A stretch of 6,700 bases of DNA from Anaerolineaceae bacterium (lineage in GTDB: Bacteria; Chloroflexota; Anaerolineae; Anaerolineales; Anaerolineaceae), in the NCBI GenBank assembly GCA_017995665.1, contig JAGOIM010000083.1:1-6700 (forward strand). Direction: 5' to 3'. The position numbers were made by a program, and so were the translations under genes. Shown here piece after piece: positions 1 to 6,053 of the stretch. Each line of letters opens with the position of its first letter. Positions within the stretch are counted from its first letter, which is position 1. A model generated the notes under the pieces. That model ran no database searches. It was not told the origin of the DNA and saw only the letters and a list, made by a program, of their open reading frames with translations.

Positions 1-1109
1 ATCATATCATTATGAGTTTCGTCAACAGAACAACCGCAAATGGAGTCGTGCGGTTGGTTGGAAATCAGCAGTTTCCAGGCTTGATGAATCAGCTGATCGG
101 GGTCGTTAATCCGGGCTGTAATTTCGTGCTTATTGACCGGACCAAAGGCATCATCGCCACGCTTGATTAGCTCAGCCCAGGTACAAAATGGCTCAACCCA
201 GCGTTCCATTAAAGTCTCACTGTTGTGATTGCGTTGTTTAATCCACATGCGTGCCGAAAAGACGCCCGGCAGGAGGTGTGCTTTTTCAGGGTCGCGCAAT
301 TCGCCTTTGAGAAGAGGCAATCTTATGCCTTTTTCTTCAAGCTCTTTACCGACAGCGGCAAAATATGCCGGCAGGGTTGAATGAATCGCCAGGCGTTTTT
401 CCTGATGCTGGTTATAAAAAGCGAGTGTTTCGGGCAACTCGGGTCGCGGCTCCAAATGGTCGCTGCCTCGCATCATTAAATAGTGACTGGTCAGATTGAA
501 GGGCTCCAGATAATCGGTTTCTCGGTCAAGCCTGATTTGGCTTTCTTCGGGAGTTTTCAGAGGCCAATCGGCAATGTTGCCATAGCCTTCGTAAAGATGA
601 GCCAACAATACACGACTTCCGTCCGGTGCTTCCCAATTGAAAAGGGTGGGCGTGCCTTTGGGAACACCGCGCCAAAGACTGGCGGTATCCATATGGAAGC
701 CGTTGAAAATTTGAGCCAATTGACCGATATGTCCGAAGGGATCGGGGATGTAACCAATCATCATGCGTTGACCAAAGAGTGTGCAAATTCGCTTCCCAAT
801 CAGCAGGTTGCGTACGATTGCTTCGGGCGAAACCAAAAATTCATCGGGCAGGATATACCAGGGACCGATCAGAATGCGTTGATCGCGAACAAATTTTTGC
901 AATTCGGGCAATTTATCCATTCGCATCTGCAGGTAATCTTCAAGGACAATGGTTTGTCCGTCGAGCATGAAATGCTTGTAATCGGGGTCCTGATCGAGAA
1001 TAATTAGCAAATTGTCGACGAGATGGACAAGTTGTAAACGGAACTGTTGGAAGGTCTTATACCATTCTCGGTCCCAATGAGTGTGTGAAATGATATGAAG
1101 TGTTTGCAT
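1..1109 (-). CDS. Glycoside hydrolase family 38 protein (alpha-mannosidase / mannosylglycerate hydrolase type), C-terminus outside window
   Basis: The frame is open from the ATG at 1109-1107 down to base 1, giving 369 N-terminal residues; the rest lies beyond the left edge. The protein opens with the GH38 zinc motif HTHWDREWY (H11 and D13 are the expected ligands). It has YIPDPFGH, where D123 matches the family's zinc-binding nucleophile; RGSDH, where D217 is the likely acid/base; and QPHDSICGC at 352-360, where H354 is the expected fourth zinc ligand. GH38 enzymes are retaining, zinc-dependent alpha-mannosidases. The HTHWDREWY and PHDSICGCSVDE wording resembles bacterial MngB-type enzymes, which cleave 2-O-mannosylglycerate, more than Golgi mannosidase II. 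No signal peptide is visible, so a cytoplasmic location is inferred. The start is supported by AAGGAG (1120-1115) five bases upstream. It is transcribed divergently from glgP. Family assignment is firm; the substrate is not determined. Confidence 0.93.
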   Translation of the reverse strand, partial: MQTLHIISHTHWDREWYKTFQQFRLQLVHLVDNLLIILDQDPDYKHFMLDGQTIVLEDYLQMRMDKLPELQKFVRDQRILIGPWYILPDEFLVSPEAIVRNLLIGKRICTLFGQRMMIGYIPDPFGHIGQLAQIFNGFHMDTASLWRGVPKGTPTLFNWEAPDGSRVLLAHLYEGYGNIADWPLKTPEESQIRLDRETDYLEPFNLTSHYLMMRGSDHLEPRPELPETLAFYNQHQEKRLAIHSTLPAYFAAVGKELEEKGIRLPLLKGELRDPEKAHLLPGVFSARMWIKQRNHNSETLMERWVEPFCTWAELIKRGDDAFGPVNKHEITARINDPDQLIHQAWKLLISNQPHDSICGCSVDETHNDM

Positions 1110-1114
1110 AGCTT

Positions 1115-1139
1115 CTCCTTGAATACACTAATTATGCCA
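1115..1139 (-). promoter_or_regulatory. Extended -10 promoter element and ribosome binding site of the GH38 gene
   Basis: Read on the minus strand, TGGCATAAT (1139-1131) is a TGn extended -10 with CATAAT, one mismatch from TATAAT. It predicts a transcript start near 1124, a leader of about 15 nt, and the Shine-Dalgarno AAGGAG at 1120-1115. No convincing -35 lies 16-18 bp further upstream, which extended -10 promoters can tolerate. Pattern match only. Confidence 0.4.
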
Positions 1140-1178
1140 TAAATGAAGGAACCGGGAGCGCTAATTGTCAGCTGTGTA

Positions 1179-1192
1179 GTTGACTCATCAAC
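1179..1192. promoter_or_regulatory. Candidate operator: 14-bp dyad between divergent genes
   Basis: GTTGA-CTCA-TCAAC is a perfect 5+4+5 inverted repeat. It is flanked by a looser outer pair, AATTG (1163-1167) and CAATT (1193-1197). It lies between the two -10 elements of the divergent GH38 and glgP genes, centred roughly 60 and 70 bp upstream of the two predicted transcript starts. That fits a site for one dimeric regulator acting on both genes. The regulator is unknown and no second copy is visible in the window. Confidence 0.35.
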
Positions 1193-1245
1193 CAATTGCT
1201 GGCTTTTTTGCCTCTACTCACGTAAAATTGACCTCGTTTTGTGGG

Positions 1246-1251
1246 TATAAT
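1246..1251 (+). promoter_or_regulatory. -10 element (TATAAT) for glgP
   Basis: A perfect TATAAT, preceded by TGGG, predicts a start near 1258 and a leader of about 48 nt. A TTGACC at 1228-1233 looks like a -35 but is only 12 bp away, too close for ordinary sigma-70 geometry. At the normal 16-17 bp distance the sequence is AT-rich and not -35-like. The promoter may depend on an activator. Confidence 0.45.
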
Positions 1252-1305
1252 CCCCAGAGTGAATGAAACTTTAGCAATTTTTTTGCCCGCAATTCAGGAG
1301 AAGAT

Positions 1306-3474
1306 ATGAATAAAAAAATCATTCGGGAATATCCCAACAGTTTCGACCTCCCCTATCGCATTAAACGATTGGGCGATATCGCTCACAACCTATGGTGGGT
1401 GGGCAACGCAGAAGCTGTAAAATTATTTGAAAACATCGATCCGCTCAAGTGGCGAACATCGAACCACAACCCCATCACATTTTTGCGCTCTGTTGAGCCA
1501 AGTAAATTTGAAGATTTAATTAAGGACAATTATTTCCTTTCGCGCTATGACTGCATCGTCAAAGATTTTGACGACTACATGAAACGCCAGGATACTTGGT
1601 TTAACTCAACCTACCCCGAAAACAAAGACGACAAAATCGCTTATCTTTCATTTGAATATGGTCTGCATGAATCACTAATGGTCTATGCCGGTGGTTTGGG
1701 CATCCTTTCGGGCGACCACCTGAAAGAAGCCAGCGACCTCGGTTTGCCCTTGGTGGCGGTTGGTTTTATCTACACTTACGGTTACTTTTCTCAACGAATC
1801 ACCGAAGACGGTTGGCAAGAAGCCAGAAACATGGAAATCAAATTCGATGACATGCCGATTGTCAAACTGTACGATGAAAATCACGAACCACTCAAAATTT
1901 CCATTGAACTTCCCGGTAGAACCGTTTGGGCACGCCTCTACGAACTTCAGGTTGGGCGCGTTCCTTTGATTTTGCTCCACACCAATATCCCCGAGAACAG
2001 TCCTCAGGACCGCCAGCTGACCGACAAGCTTTACATTAGCGACCCCGAACTGCGCATTTCACAAGAAATGCTGCTCGGCATTGGCGGTTTGCGTGCTTTG
2101 CAAACTCTCGGCTACGATCCACAGATTTTCCACATGAACGAAGGTCATTCTGCCTTTTTAACCCTCGAACGCATGTCTCAATTGATGAACAAAGAAGGCA
2201 AAACGCTGGAAGAAGCGAAAGAAATTGTTCGCAAGTCGAGCATTTTCACAACCCACACCCCTGTTCCGGCTGGAAATGACGAATTCCCCACCTGGTTGGT
2301 GGACAAATATTTTGCTCACTATTGGGGCAATCTCGGTTTGAACCGCGACGAATTTATGGATTTGGCCAAAATCAAAAACGAATGGTCGAATGAAGTTTTC
2401 AGCATGCCGGTTTTGGCTTTGCGCCTTTCGCAATATGCCAACGGCGTCAGTAAACTGCATGGTGAAGTCTCCCGCCAGATGTGGCAATTCCTTTGGCCCG
2501 AAAAAAGCGTGGACGAAGTGCCGATTGGCTATGTCACCAATGGTGTTCACACCGGAACCTGGCTTGCTCGTCGCATGGCTGTCCTTTATGAAAATTATCT
2601 TGGCATCGACTGGAAAGAGCGTCTGGACGACCCCGAAATGTGGGAACGCATTGACGCCATCCCCGACGCAGAACTTTGGCGGGTGCGCATTCATCTGAAG
2701 CGCAAGCTGGTTAGTTATATGGTCGCCCGTGCCCGTGATGAATGGCAAAAGGATGGTGTTCACCCCGTCCAAACGGTTGCCAGTGGTGTTTTGCTCAATC
2801 CTCTGGCTCTGACAATTGGTTTTGCCCGCCGCTTTGCAACTTATAAACGCGCAAACCTGGTTTTCCGCGATTATGAACGTCTGATGAGAATCGTGACGAA
2901 CGCCGAACATCCAGTCCAAATCATCTTCGCCGGGAAAGCCCATCCTGCCGACGAACCCGGTAAATTGCTGATTCAGGAAGTCTATCGCAATGTCAAGAAT
3001 TCTCGCAACGGCGGACGCCTGGTCTTTTTGGATGATTACGATATGGACATGGCGCGACATCTGGTTCAGGGTGTCGATATTTGGCTCAACACTCCCCGCC
3101 GTCCTCGTGAAGCCTCCGGCACAAGCGGCATGAAAGCAGCAATGAACGGTGTTTTGAACTTCTCGGTGCTTGATGGCTGGTGGGCAGAAGGTTACAACGG
3201 CAAAAACGGTTGGGCTATCGGCGATAACCGCGAGTATGACAACCTCGATTTGCAGGATGAAGCGGATGCTTTGAGCTTGTATGACACAATTGAAAACGAA
3301 ATTGTGCCGCTCTACTACACCAAACGTTCGGCTGACGGCTTGCCCGGAGACTGGATTGAGCGAATTAAAGAAACCATTCGCAGCAATTCCCCGGCATTTT
3401 CAATGACTCGCATGATTAAGGAATATACGACCAAATATTACCTTCCGGCGATTAAAACGTCGAAGGAAGATTAA
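1306..3474 (+). CDS. glgP: Alpha-glucan (glycogen/maltodextrin) phosphorylase, DUF3417-type, GT35 family
   Basis: This enzyme uses phosphate to remove glucose from the non-reducing end of alpha-1,4-glucans, giving alpha-glucose 1-phosphate, with pyridoxal phosphate as cofactor; it should be cytoplasmic. The 722-residue protein starts with the DUF3417 region typical of non-classical bacterial and archaeal phosphorylases (about 13-110, with AHNLWWVGN). Then come SFEYGLHES and YAGGLGILSGDHLKEASDL, HMNEGHSAF (276-284), THTPVPAGND from 316, FARRFATYKRAN (506-517), AGKAHPADEPGK from 542 and EASGTSGMKAAMNG, where K610 aligns with the cofactor-binding lysine. All catalytic blocks are present, so it looks functional. 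Members I recall with this domain are often 800 or more residues, so this one is on the short side. The start is fixed by CAGGAG at 1295-1300. No other glycogen gene is visible nearby; an intrinsic terminator follows, so it may be transcribed alone. Confidence 0.96.
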   Translation: MNKKIIREYPNSFDLPYRIKRLGDIAHNLWWVGNAEAVKLFENIDPLKWRTSNHNPITFLRSVEPSKFEDLIKDNYFLSRYDCIVKDFDDYMKRQDTWFNSTYPENKDDKIAYLSFEYGLHESLMVYAGGLGILSGDHLKEASDLGLPLVAVGFIYTYGYFSQRITEDGWQEARNMEIKFDDMPIVKLYDENHEPLKISIELPGRTVWARLYELQVGRVPLILLHTNIPENSPQDRQLTDKLYISDPELRISQEMLLGIGGLRALQTLGYDPQIFHMNEGHSAFLTLERMSQLMNKEGKTLEEAKEIVRKSSIFTTHTPVPAGNDEFPTWLVDKYFAHYWGNLGLNRDEFMDLAKIKNEWSNEVFSMPVLALRLSQYANGVSKLHGEVSRQMWQFLWPEKSVDEVPIGYVTNGVHTGTWLARRMAVLYENYLGIDWKERLDDPEMWERIDAIPDAELWRVRIHLKRKLVSYMVARARDEWQKDGVHPVQTVASGVLLNPLALTIGFARRFATYKRANLVFRDYERLMRIVTNAEHPVQIIFAGKAHPADEPGKLLIQEVYRNVKNSRNGGRLVFLDDYDMDMARHLVQGVDIWLNTPRRPREASGTSGMKAAMNGVLNFSVLDGWWAEGYNGKNGWAIGDNREYDNLDLQDEADALSLYDTIENEIVPLYYTKRSADGLPGDWIERIKETIRSNSPAFSMTRMIKEYTTKYYLPAIKTSKED

Positions 3475-3486
3475 GTTTTCAAGAGC

Positions 3487-3514
3487 CTCTTCCTTTCTTT
3501 TGGAAGTGGAAGAG
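3487..3514 (+). repeat. Inverted repeat downstream of glgP
   Basis: CTCTTCC (3487-3493) and GGAAGAG (3508-3514) form a perfect 7-bp inverted repeat with a 14-nt loop. A competing shorter stem, CTTCC with GGAAG (3502-3506), shares the left arm. There is no T-run after it, so it is not a terminator by itself. It could protect the 3' end of the glgP message. The right part overlaps a possible -35 element. Confidence 0.4.
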
Positions 3515-3527
3515 AGAGCACTATAAT
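3500..3527 (+). promoter_or_regulatory. Possible promoter of the UPF0316-HAD operon
   Basis: TTGGAA (3500-3505, four of six to the -35 consensus) is followed after 16 bp by a perfect TATAAT (3522-3527). The predicted start, about 3534, is at the left edge of the terminator stem. A transcript from here would carry little-changed stem sequence, or lose the first base pairs if it starts further in. Prediction only. Confidence 0.45.
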
Positions 3528-3531
3528 ATAG

Positions 3532-3563
3532 AACGCCTGTGAATGATTTGCAGGCGTTTTTTT
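3532..3563 (+). terminator. Intrinsic terminator of glgP
   Basis: AACGCCTG (3532-3539) pairs perfectly with CAGGCGTT (3551-3558) around an 11-nt loop. A run of seven T (3557-3563) follows at once. It lies 57 bp after the glgP stop. The last T is only one base from the AAGGAG of the next gene, which makes the junction unusually tight. Confidence 0.85.
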
Positions 3564-3576
3564 GAAGGAGATAATT

Positions 3577-4128
3577 ATGTTTAACTTTGCAGAAATATTT
3601 ACTTGGCAGGCAATTGGTACCGCCTTGTTGATTTTTGTCGTCAGGATGGTTTCGATCACCTTTGACACATTACGTTTTATGTTGACCATGCGTGGAAAGA
3701 AAGTTCTCGCCTGGGTTTTTGGCTTTTTTGATTCGGTGCTTTTTGTGCTGACCGTTGGGGCGGTTTTGAATGATTTATCCAACCCGCTCTATGTCATCGC
3801 CTATGCCGCCGGCTTTTCGACCGGAACGGTAGTAGGCATGGCGATTGAGCAAAAACTGGCAATGGGCTTCAGCAATATGAGCATTGTCAGCAAAACCTTG
3901 GGCGATTCGGTAACGAAAGCACTTCGCGACCAGGATTTTGCCGTAACCTCCATTCCCGCAGTTGGCAAAGACGGACCCGTCCAGATGAGCAGTTTGACCG
4001 TCCGCCGCAAAGATATTGCGAAAATTGAGAAAATTGTCCTCGAAACCGATCCTGAAGCCTTTATTACTATCGAAGATGTAAAACCTCTGCGTTCCGGTTA
4101 TTGGGGAAGGAACCATGGTAAAAGCTAA
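3577..4128 (+). CDS. UPF0316 family membrane protein (DUF5698 + DUF2179 domains)
   Basis: The 183-residue protein has three predicted membrane segments, at about 11-29, 43-63 and 71-90. It carries family-type blocks: VRMVSITFDTLRFML with R23, D30 and R33, then MRGKK and AYAAGFSTGTVVGMAIEQKLA. A soluble C-terminal DUF2179 domain of ferredoxin-like, PII-like type follows (about 100-175), including SSLTVRRKDIAKIEKIV. The family, related to Bacillus subtilis YebE, has no established biochemical role; nucleotide or ligand sensing by DUF2179 is only a family-level guess. I chose the ATG at 3577 because AAGGAG (3565-3570) stands six bases upstream; an in-frame TTG at 3562 lies inside the terminator T-run and ahead of that site. 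It overlaps the downstream HAD gene by 14 bp, indicating an operon. Confidence 0.88.
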   Translation: MFNFAEIFTWQAIGTALLIFVVRMVSITFDTLRFMLTMRGKKVLAWVFGFFDSVLFVLTVGAVLNDLSNPLYVIAYAAGFSTGTVVGMAIEQKLAMGFSNMSIVSKTLGDSVTKALRDQDFAVTSIPAVGKDGPVQMSSLTVRRKDIAKIEKIVLETDPEAFITIEDVKPLRSGYWGRNHGKS

Positions 4129-4783
4129 ATCGGGCAAAAAAGCCATCATTTTTGATTTTGACGGTTTGATTCTCGACACCGAAAGCGCAGAGCTCGTCAT
4201 TTGGACGAAGCTCTACGCTGAACATGGGCTGGTTTTTGATGAGCAATCTTATAATTTGGTGATTGGATCGGATGGCACGCATGGTTTTGACCCCGCCAAA
4301 GCTATGGCAGAGCGACCAGGCGAAACCCGCAGCCCTGACGAAATCCGCAGCGATATGCGGGCAATCTCTTATGAGTATGCCCAAAGCCTCCAACCGCTGC
4401 CGGGAGTTTTGGAACTGATTGGACGTGCCCGAAAAGAAGGCTTTTTGATTGCCATTGGCTCAAGTTCGGTCGATAAATGGATCCATACCCATCTAAGCCG
4501 TTTGGGCTTGCTGGAAACATTTGATACGATTGTAACCTCAGACGAAGTGAAAAGTGCCAAACCCAGCCCGGACATCTTTTTGAAAGTTTTGGAAAAATTA
4601 GATATTCCAGCCGAAAATGCGATTGTCTTGGAAGACTCGCATAATGGAATTTTGGCCGCCCATCGGGCAGGGATCAAGGCAATCGCCGTCCCAAATCCGG
4701 TTACACAATTTCAAGATTTCAGCCTGGCAAGCGAGGTTCTCGAATCCTTAGTCAATTTTGAGCCGCAGAAATATTTCAACTAA
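4115..4783 (+). CDS. HAD superfamily IA hydrolase (beta-phosphoglucomutase-like phosphatase)
   Basis: The 222-residue cytoplasmic protein has all four HAD motifs. Motif I is IIFDFDGLILDTE (nucleophile D14, acid/base D16), motif II is IAIGSSS (S116), motif III is SAKPSPDIF (K149), and motif IV is VLEDSHNGI (E173, D174, Mg2+ binding). A small helical cap lies between motifs I and II. The LILDTE wording resembles the YhcW/phosphatase branch of the beta-phosphoglucomutase-like group. The neighbouring glgP makes alpha-glucose 1-phosphate, not the beta anomer, so the location does not argue for a beta-phosphoglucomutase. Dephosphorylation of a sugar phosphate or similar small metabolite is the safest reading. 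The start ATG overlaps the end of the UPF0316 gene; GGGGAAGGA (4103-4111) inside that gene serves as ribosome binding site with a short 3-nt spacer. Confidence 0.92.
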   Translation: MVKAKSGKKAIIFDFDGLILDTESAELVIWTKLYAEHGLVFDEQSYNLVIGSDGTHGFDPAKAMAERPGETRSPDEIRSDMRAISYEYAQSLQPLPGVLELIGRARKEGFLIAIGSSSVDKWIHTHLSRLGLLETFDTIVTSDEVKSAKPSPDIFLKVLEKLDIPAENAIVLEDSHNGILAAHRAGIKAIAVPNPVTQFQDFSLASEVLESLVNFEPQKYFN

Positions 4784-4812
4784 CAGGAATAGATAGCATC
4801 AAGAAGAAGGAT

Positions 4813-4837
4813 AGCGCCAAAAGGAAATCGCTTTTTT
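4813..4837 (+). terminator. Weak possible terminator after the HAD gene
   Basis: AGCG (4813-4816) can pair with CGCT (4829-4832) just before a run of T (4832-4837). A separate GGAAA/TTTCC pair (4823-4827, 4839-4843) overlaps it. Four or five base pairs make a weak hairpin, so this is only a possible end of the UPF0316-HAD transcript. Confidence 0.25.
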
Positions 4838-4845
4838 GTTTCCAA

Positions 4846-4952
4846 TGTACGGACGGGGCTTGACTCCGTCCGAGAGCGCTCATTCGATTAATTACGCAAG
4901 CGGACAAACACCACTCGCTTCGCATCGGGTGCTATAGAAGCTTGTCCGTACA
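4846..4952. repeat. 107-bp hairpin-rich element with 9-bp terminal inverted repeats (MITE/REP-like)
   Basis: TGTACGGAC (4846-4854) and GTCCGTACA (4944-4952) are perfect inverted repeats enclosing the element. Inside are three dyads. First, CGGACGGGG with CTCCGTCCG (4850-4858 and 4864-4872) gives a 9-bp stem with one G-T pair and a 5-nt loop. Second, CGGACAA (4901-4907) pairs with TTGTCCG (4942-4948). Third, CACTCG (4912-4917) pairs with CGGGTG (4926-4931), nested in the second. The outer and inner stems share bases and compete, so alternative folds exist. There is no open frame of note. No clear target-site duplication is seen at the ends. This looks like a non-coding palindromic repeat element, perhaps moved in trans, but a second copy would be needed to prove it. 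Confidence 0.6.
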
Positions 4953-4955
4953 AGG

Positions 4956-5067
4956 CTTCCCGTTTCCTGTTTCCTTTTTCCTTTTTCCTGATTTCCGGCT
5001 CCCCGATCCCGGCTTTCCGCTCCTTGGCTCTTGGGACTTGGCTCTTGGCTCTATTTCCCGCTCCCCG
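4956..5067. repeat. Degenerate 7-bp tandem array, 16 units, pyrimidine-rich on the + strand
   Basis: The 112 bases divide without indels into sixteen heptads. They start CTTCCCG, TTTCCTG, TTTCCTT, TTTCCTT, TTTCCTG, ATTTCCG, then pass through GCTCCCC, GATCCCG, GCTTTCC and GCTCCTT. A second subfamily follows (GGCTCTT, GGGACTT, GGCTCTT, GGCTCTA), and the array closes with TTTCCCG and CTCCCCG. By my count position 5 is C in 15 of 16 units, and positions 4 and 6 are almost always pyrimidine. The loose consensus is NNTCCYK. Cyanobacterial STRR heptamers are a known parallel in form, not necessarily in origin. It ends 16 bp before the -10 of the SPFH gene. Confidence 0.7.
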
Positions 5068-5083
5068 ATTCTATTATCATTCT

Positions 5084-5089
5084 TATAAT
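5084..5089 (+). promoter_or_regulatory. -10 element (TATAAT) for the SPFH gene
   Basis: A perfect TATAAT in an AT-rich segment lies just after the heptad array and predicts a start near 5096, with a leader of about 30 nt. The bases at the usual -35 distance (about 5061-5066) are CTCCCC and belong to the last heptad, so no -35 is recognisable. A small dyad, TTTCTG (5090-5095) with CAGAAA (5107-5112), lies at the start of the leader. Confidence 0.4.
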
Positions 5090-5127
5090 TTTCTGCTTTA
5101 ATAAAACAGAAAGAGAAAGAGGTGAAA

Positions 5128-5985
5128 ATGTACGACGCAAAATTTACATCGTCGGAACCAAATAAGTCGGCTTTTAAAGTGCCAAAAAACCTGAAGAAAA
5201 TCGTTTTACCGATTGTTATAATCCTTGCTCTGGTTATTATTTTGAGCGCGACGCTCTATGAAATCCCAGCCGGTAATATCGGCGTTGTACTGCGCTTTGG
5301 AGCGGTAGATCGGGTTGTCTATCCCGGCATCAACGTCAAAATTCCTTTTGTTGAAACAGTCCAGACGATGAATATTCGAACGCAAAAAGATGAAATTCAG
5401 GCGACGGCTATGTCTGAAAACTTGCAGCTTGTCACTTCGGTTATTGCGGTTAACTATCATTTGGACGGCAGCAAAGCCAAAGAAGTTTATCAAAATATTG
5501 GCGCGAATTACGCCGAAATCATTGTTGCGCCTGCAATTCAAAACACATTCAAAGCGGTTACCGCAAAATTTGATGCCGAAGAGCTGATTACCAAACGCGA
5601 TGAAGTCCGCCTGGCTGCTGAAAAAGATCTAACCAGTCAATTGGCGCGTTATAACATCATTGTCGAAAACTTTAACATCGTCAATTTTGATTTTTCTGAT
5701 GAATATCAGAATGCAATTGAAGCGAAACAGGTTGCCCAACAGCAAGTAGAAACTGCCAAGCAGAAGTTAGCTCAGGCAGAAATTGAAGCGCAAACCGAGG
5801 TCGCCCGGGCTCAGGGTCAGGCAGATGCACAAAAAGCGCTGAACCAAACCGGTGCTCTTACCCCAGAATATTTGCAATACCTTTTCCTGACCAAATGGTC
5901 GGGCGTCTTACCCCAGGTGATGACCAGCAGCACAGACACCGTCTTTGATGTTTCGAAGTTTATGACAACTCAACCTGAGCCCTAA
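5128..5985 (+). CDS. Prohibitin-like SPFH domain membrane protein
   Basis: The 285-residue protein has a short charged cytoplasmic N-terminus and one membrane segment (about 25-43, rich in I, V and L). An SPFH/band-7 domain follows (about 44-190), with IPAGNIGVVLRFGAVDRVVYPGINVKIPF and the later ITKRDEVRLAAEKDL block. An alanine-, glutamine- and glutamate-rich coiled coil comes next (about 192-242). The Pro/Gly pattern and the NFDFSDEYQNAIEAKQVAQQ region match prohibitins rather than HflK. Such proteins form large ring-like oligomers on membranes, often linked to FtsH-type proteases or membrane microdomains; which applies here is unknown. No NfeD or second SPFH gene is next to it. I prefer the ATG at 5128, spaced five bases from GAGG (5119-5122); an in-frame GTG at 5122 would use part of that site and add two residues. 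Confidence 0.92.
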   Translation: MYDAKFTSSEPNKSAFKVPKNLKKIVLPIVIILALVIILSATLYEIPAGNIGVVLRFGAVDRVVYPGINVKIPFVETVQTMNIRTQKDEIQATAMSENLQLVTSVIAVNYHLDGSKAKEVYQNIGANYAEIIVAPAIQNTFKAVTAKFDAEELITKRDEVRLAAEKDLTSQLARYNIIVENFNIVNFDFSDEYQNAIEAKQVAQQQVETAKQKLAQAEIEAQTEVARAQGQADAQKALNQTGALTPEYLQYLFLTKWSGVLPQVMTSSTDTVFDVSKFMTTQPEP

Positions 5986-5986
5986 G

Positions 5987-6002
5987 CCTCGACAGGACGA
6001 GG
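5987..6002 (+). repeat. Small hairpin right after the SPFH gene
   Basis: CCTCG (5987-5991) pairs with CGAGG (5998-6002) around a 6-nt loop, starting one base after the stop codon. The following bases are AAAACTTA, not a T-run, so it is not a standard terminator on the + strand. It may only stabilise the message or attenuate read-through into the SRPBCC gene. Confidence 0.35.
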
Positions 6003-6053
6003 AAAACTTATGCAAAAAATGTGTAATTGTTGAACTTGGTTATAGAATAAGCC

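Noticed and set aside
1004..1195. A 63-codon minus-strand frame covering the GH38 start region
   Set aside because: It is in a different frame from the GH38 gene, overlaps its first 35 codons and runs across the promoter region; no recognisable protein.
2158..3060. A 300-codon open frame on the minus strand
   Set aside because: It lies fully within glgP, opposite a gene with all conserved phosphorylase motifs. Its protein shows no family signature, and it has no ribosome binding site of its own that I can see. It is a by-product of codon use in glgP.
3562..3576. In-frame TTG start that would extend the UPF0316 protein by five residues
   Set aside because: It falls within the terminator T-run, and the AAGGAG would then lie inside the coding part. 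The ATG at 3577 is correctly spaced from it.
4115..4783. Calling the HAD gene a beta-phosphoglucomutase linked to glgP
   Set aside because: GlgP yields the alpha anomer of glucose 1-phosphate and is separated from this operon by a terminator; the HAD motifs alone do not separate mutase from phosphatase.
4846..4952. tRNA or other standard structural RNA
   Set aside because: There is no cloverleaf with T-arm consensus and no CCA end; the dyads are arranged as side-by-side and nested hairpins with competing arms.
4956..5067. CRISPR array
   Set aside because: The units are 7 bp with no longer direct repeats and spacers, and no cas gene is near.
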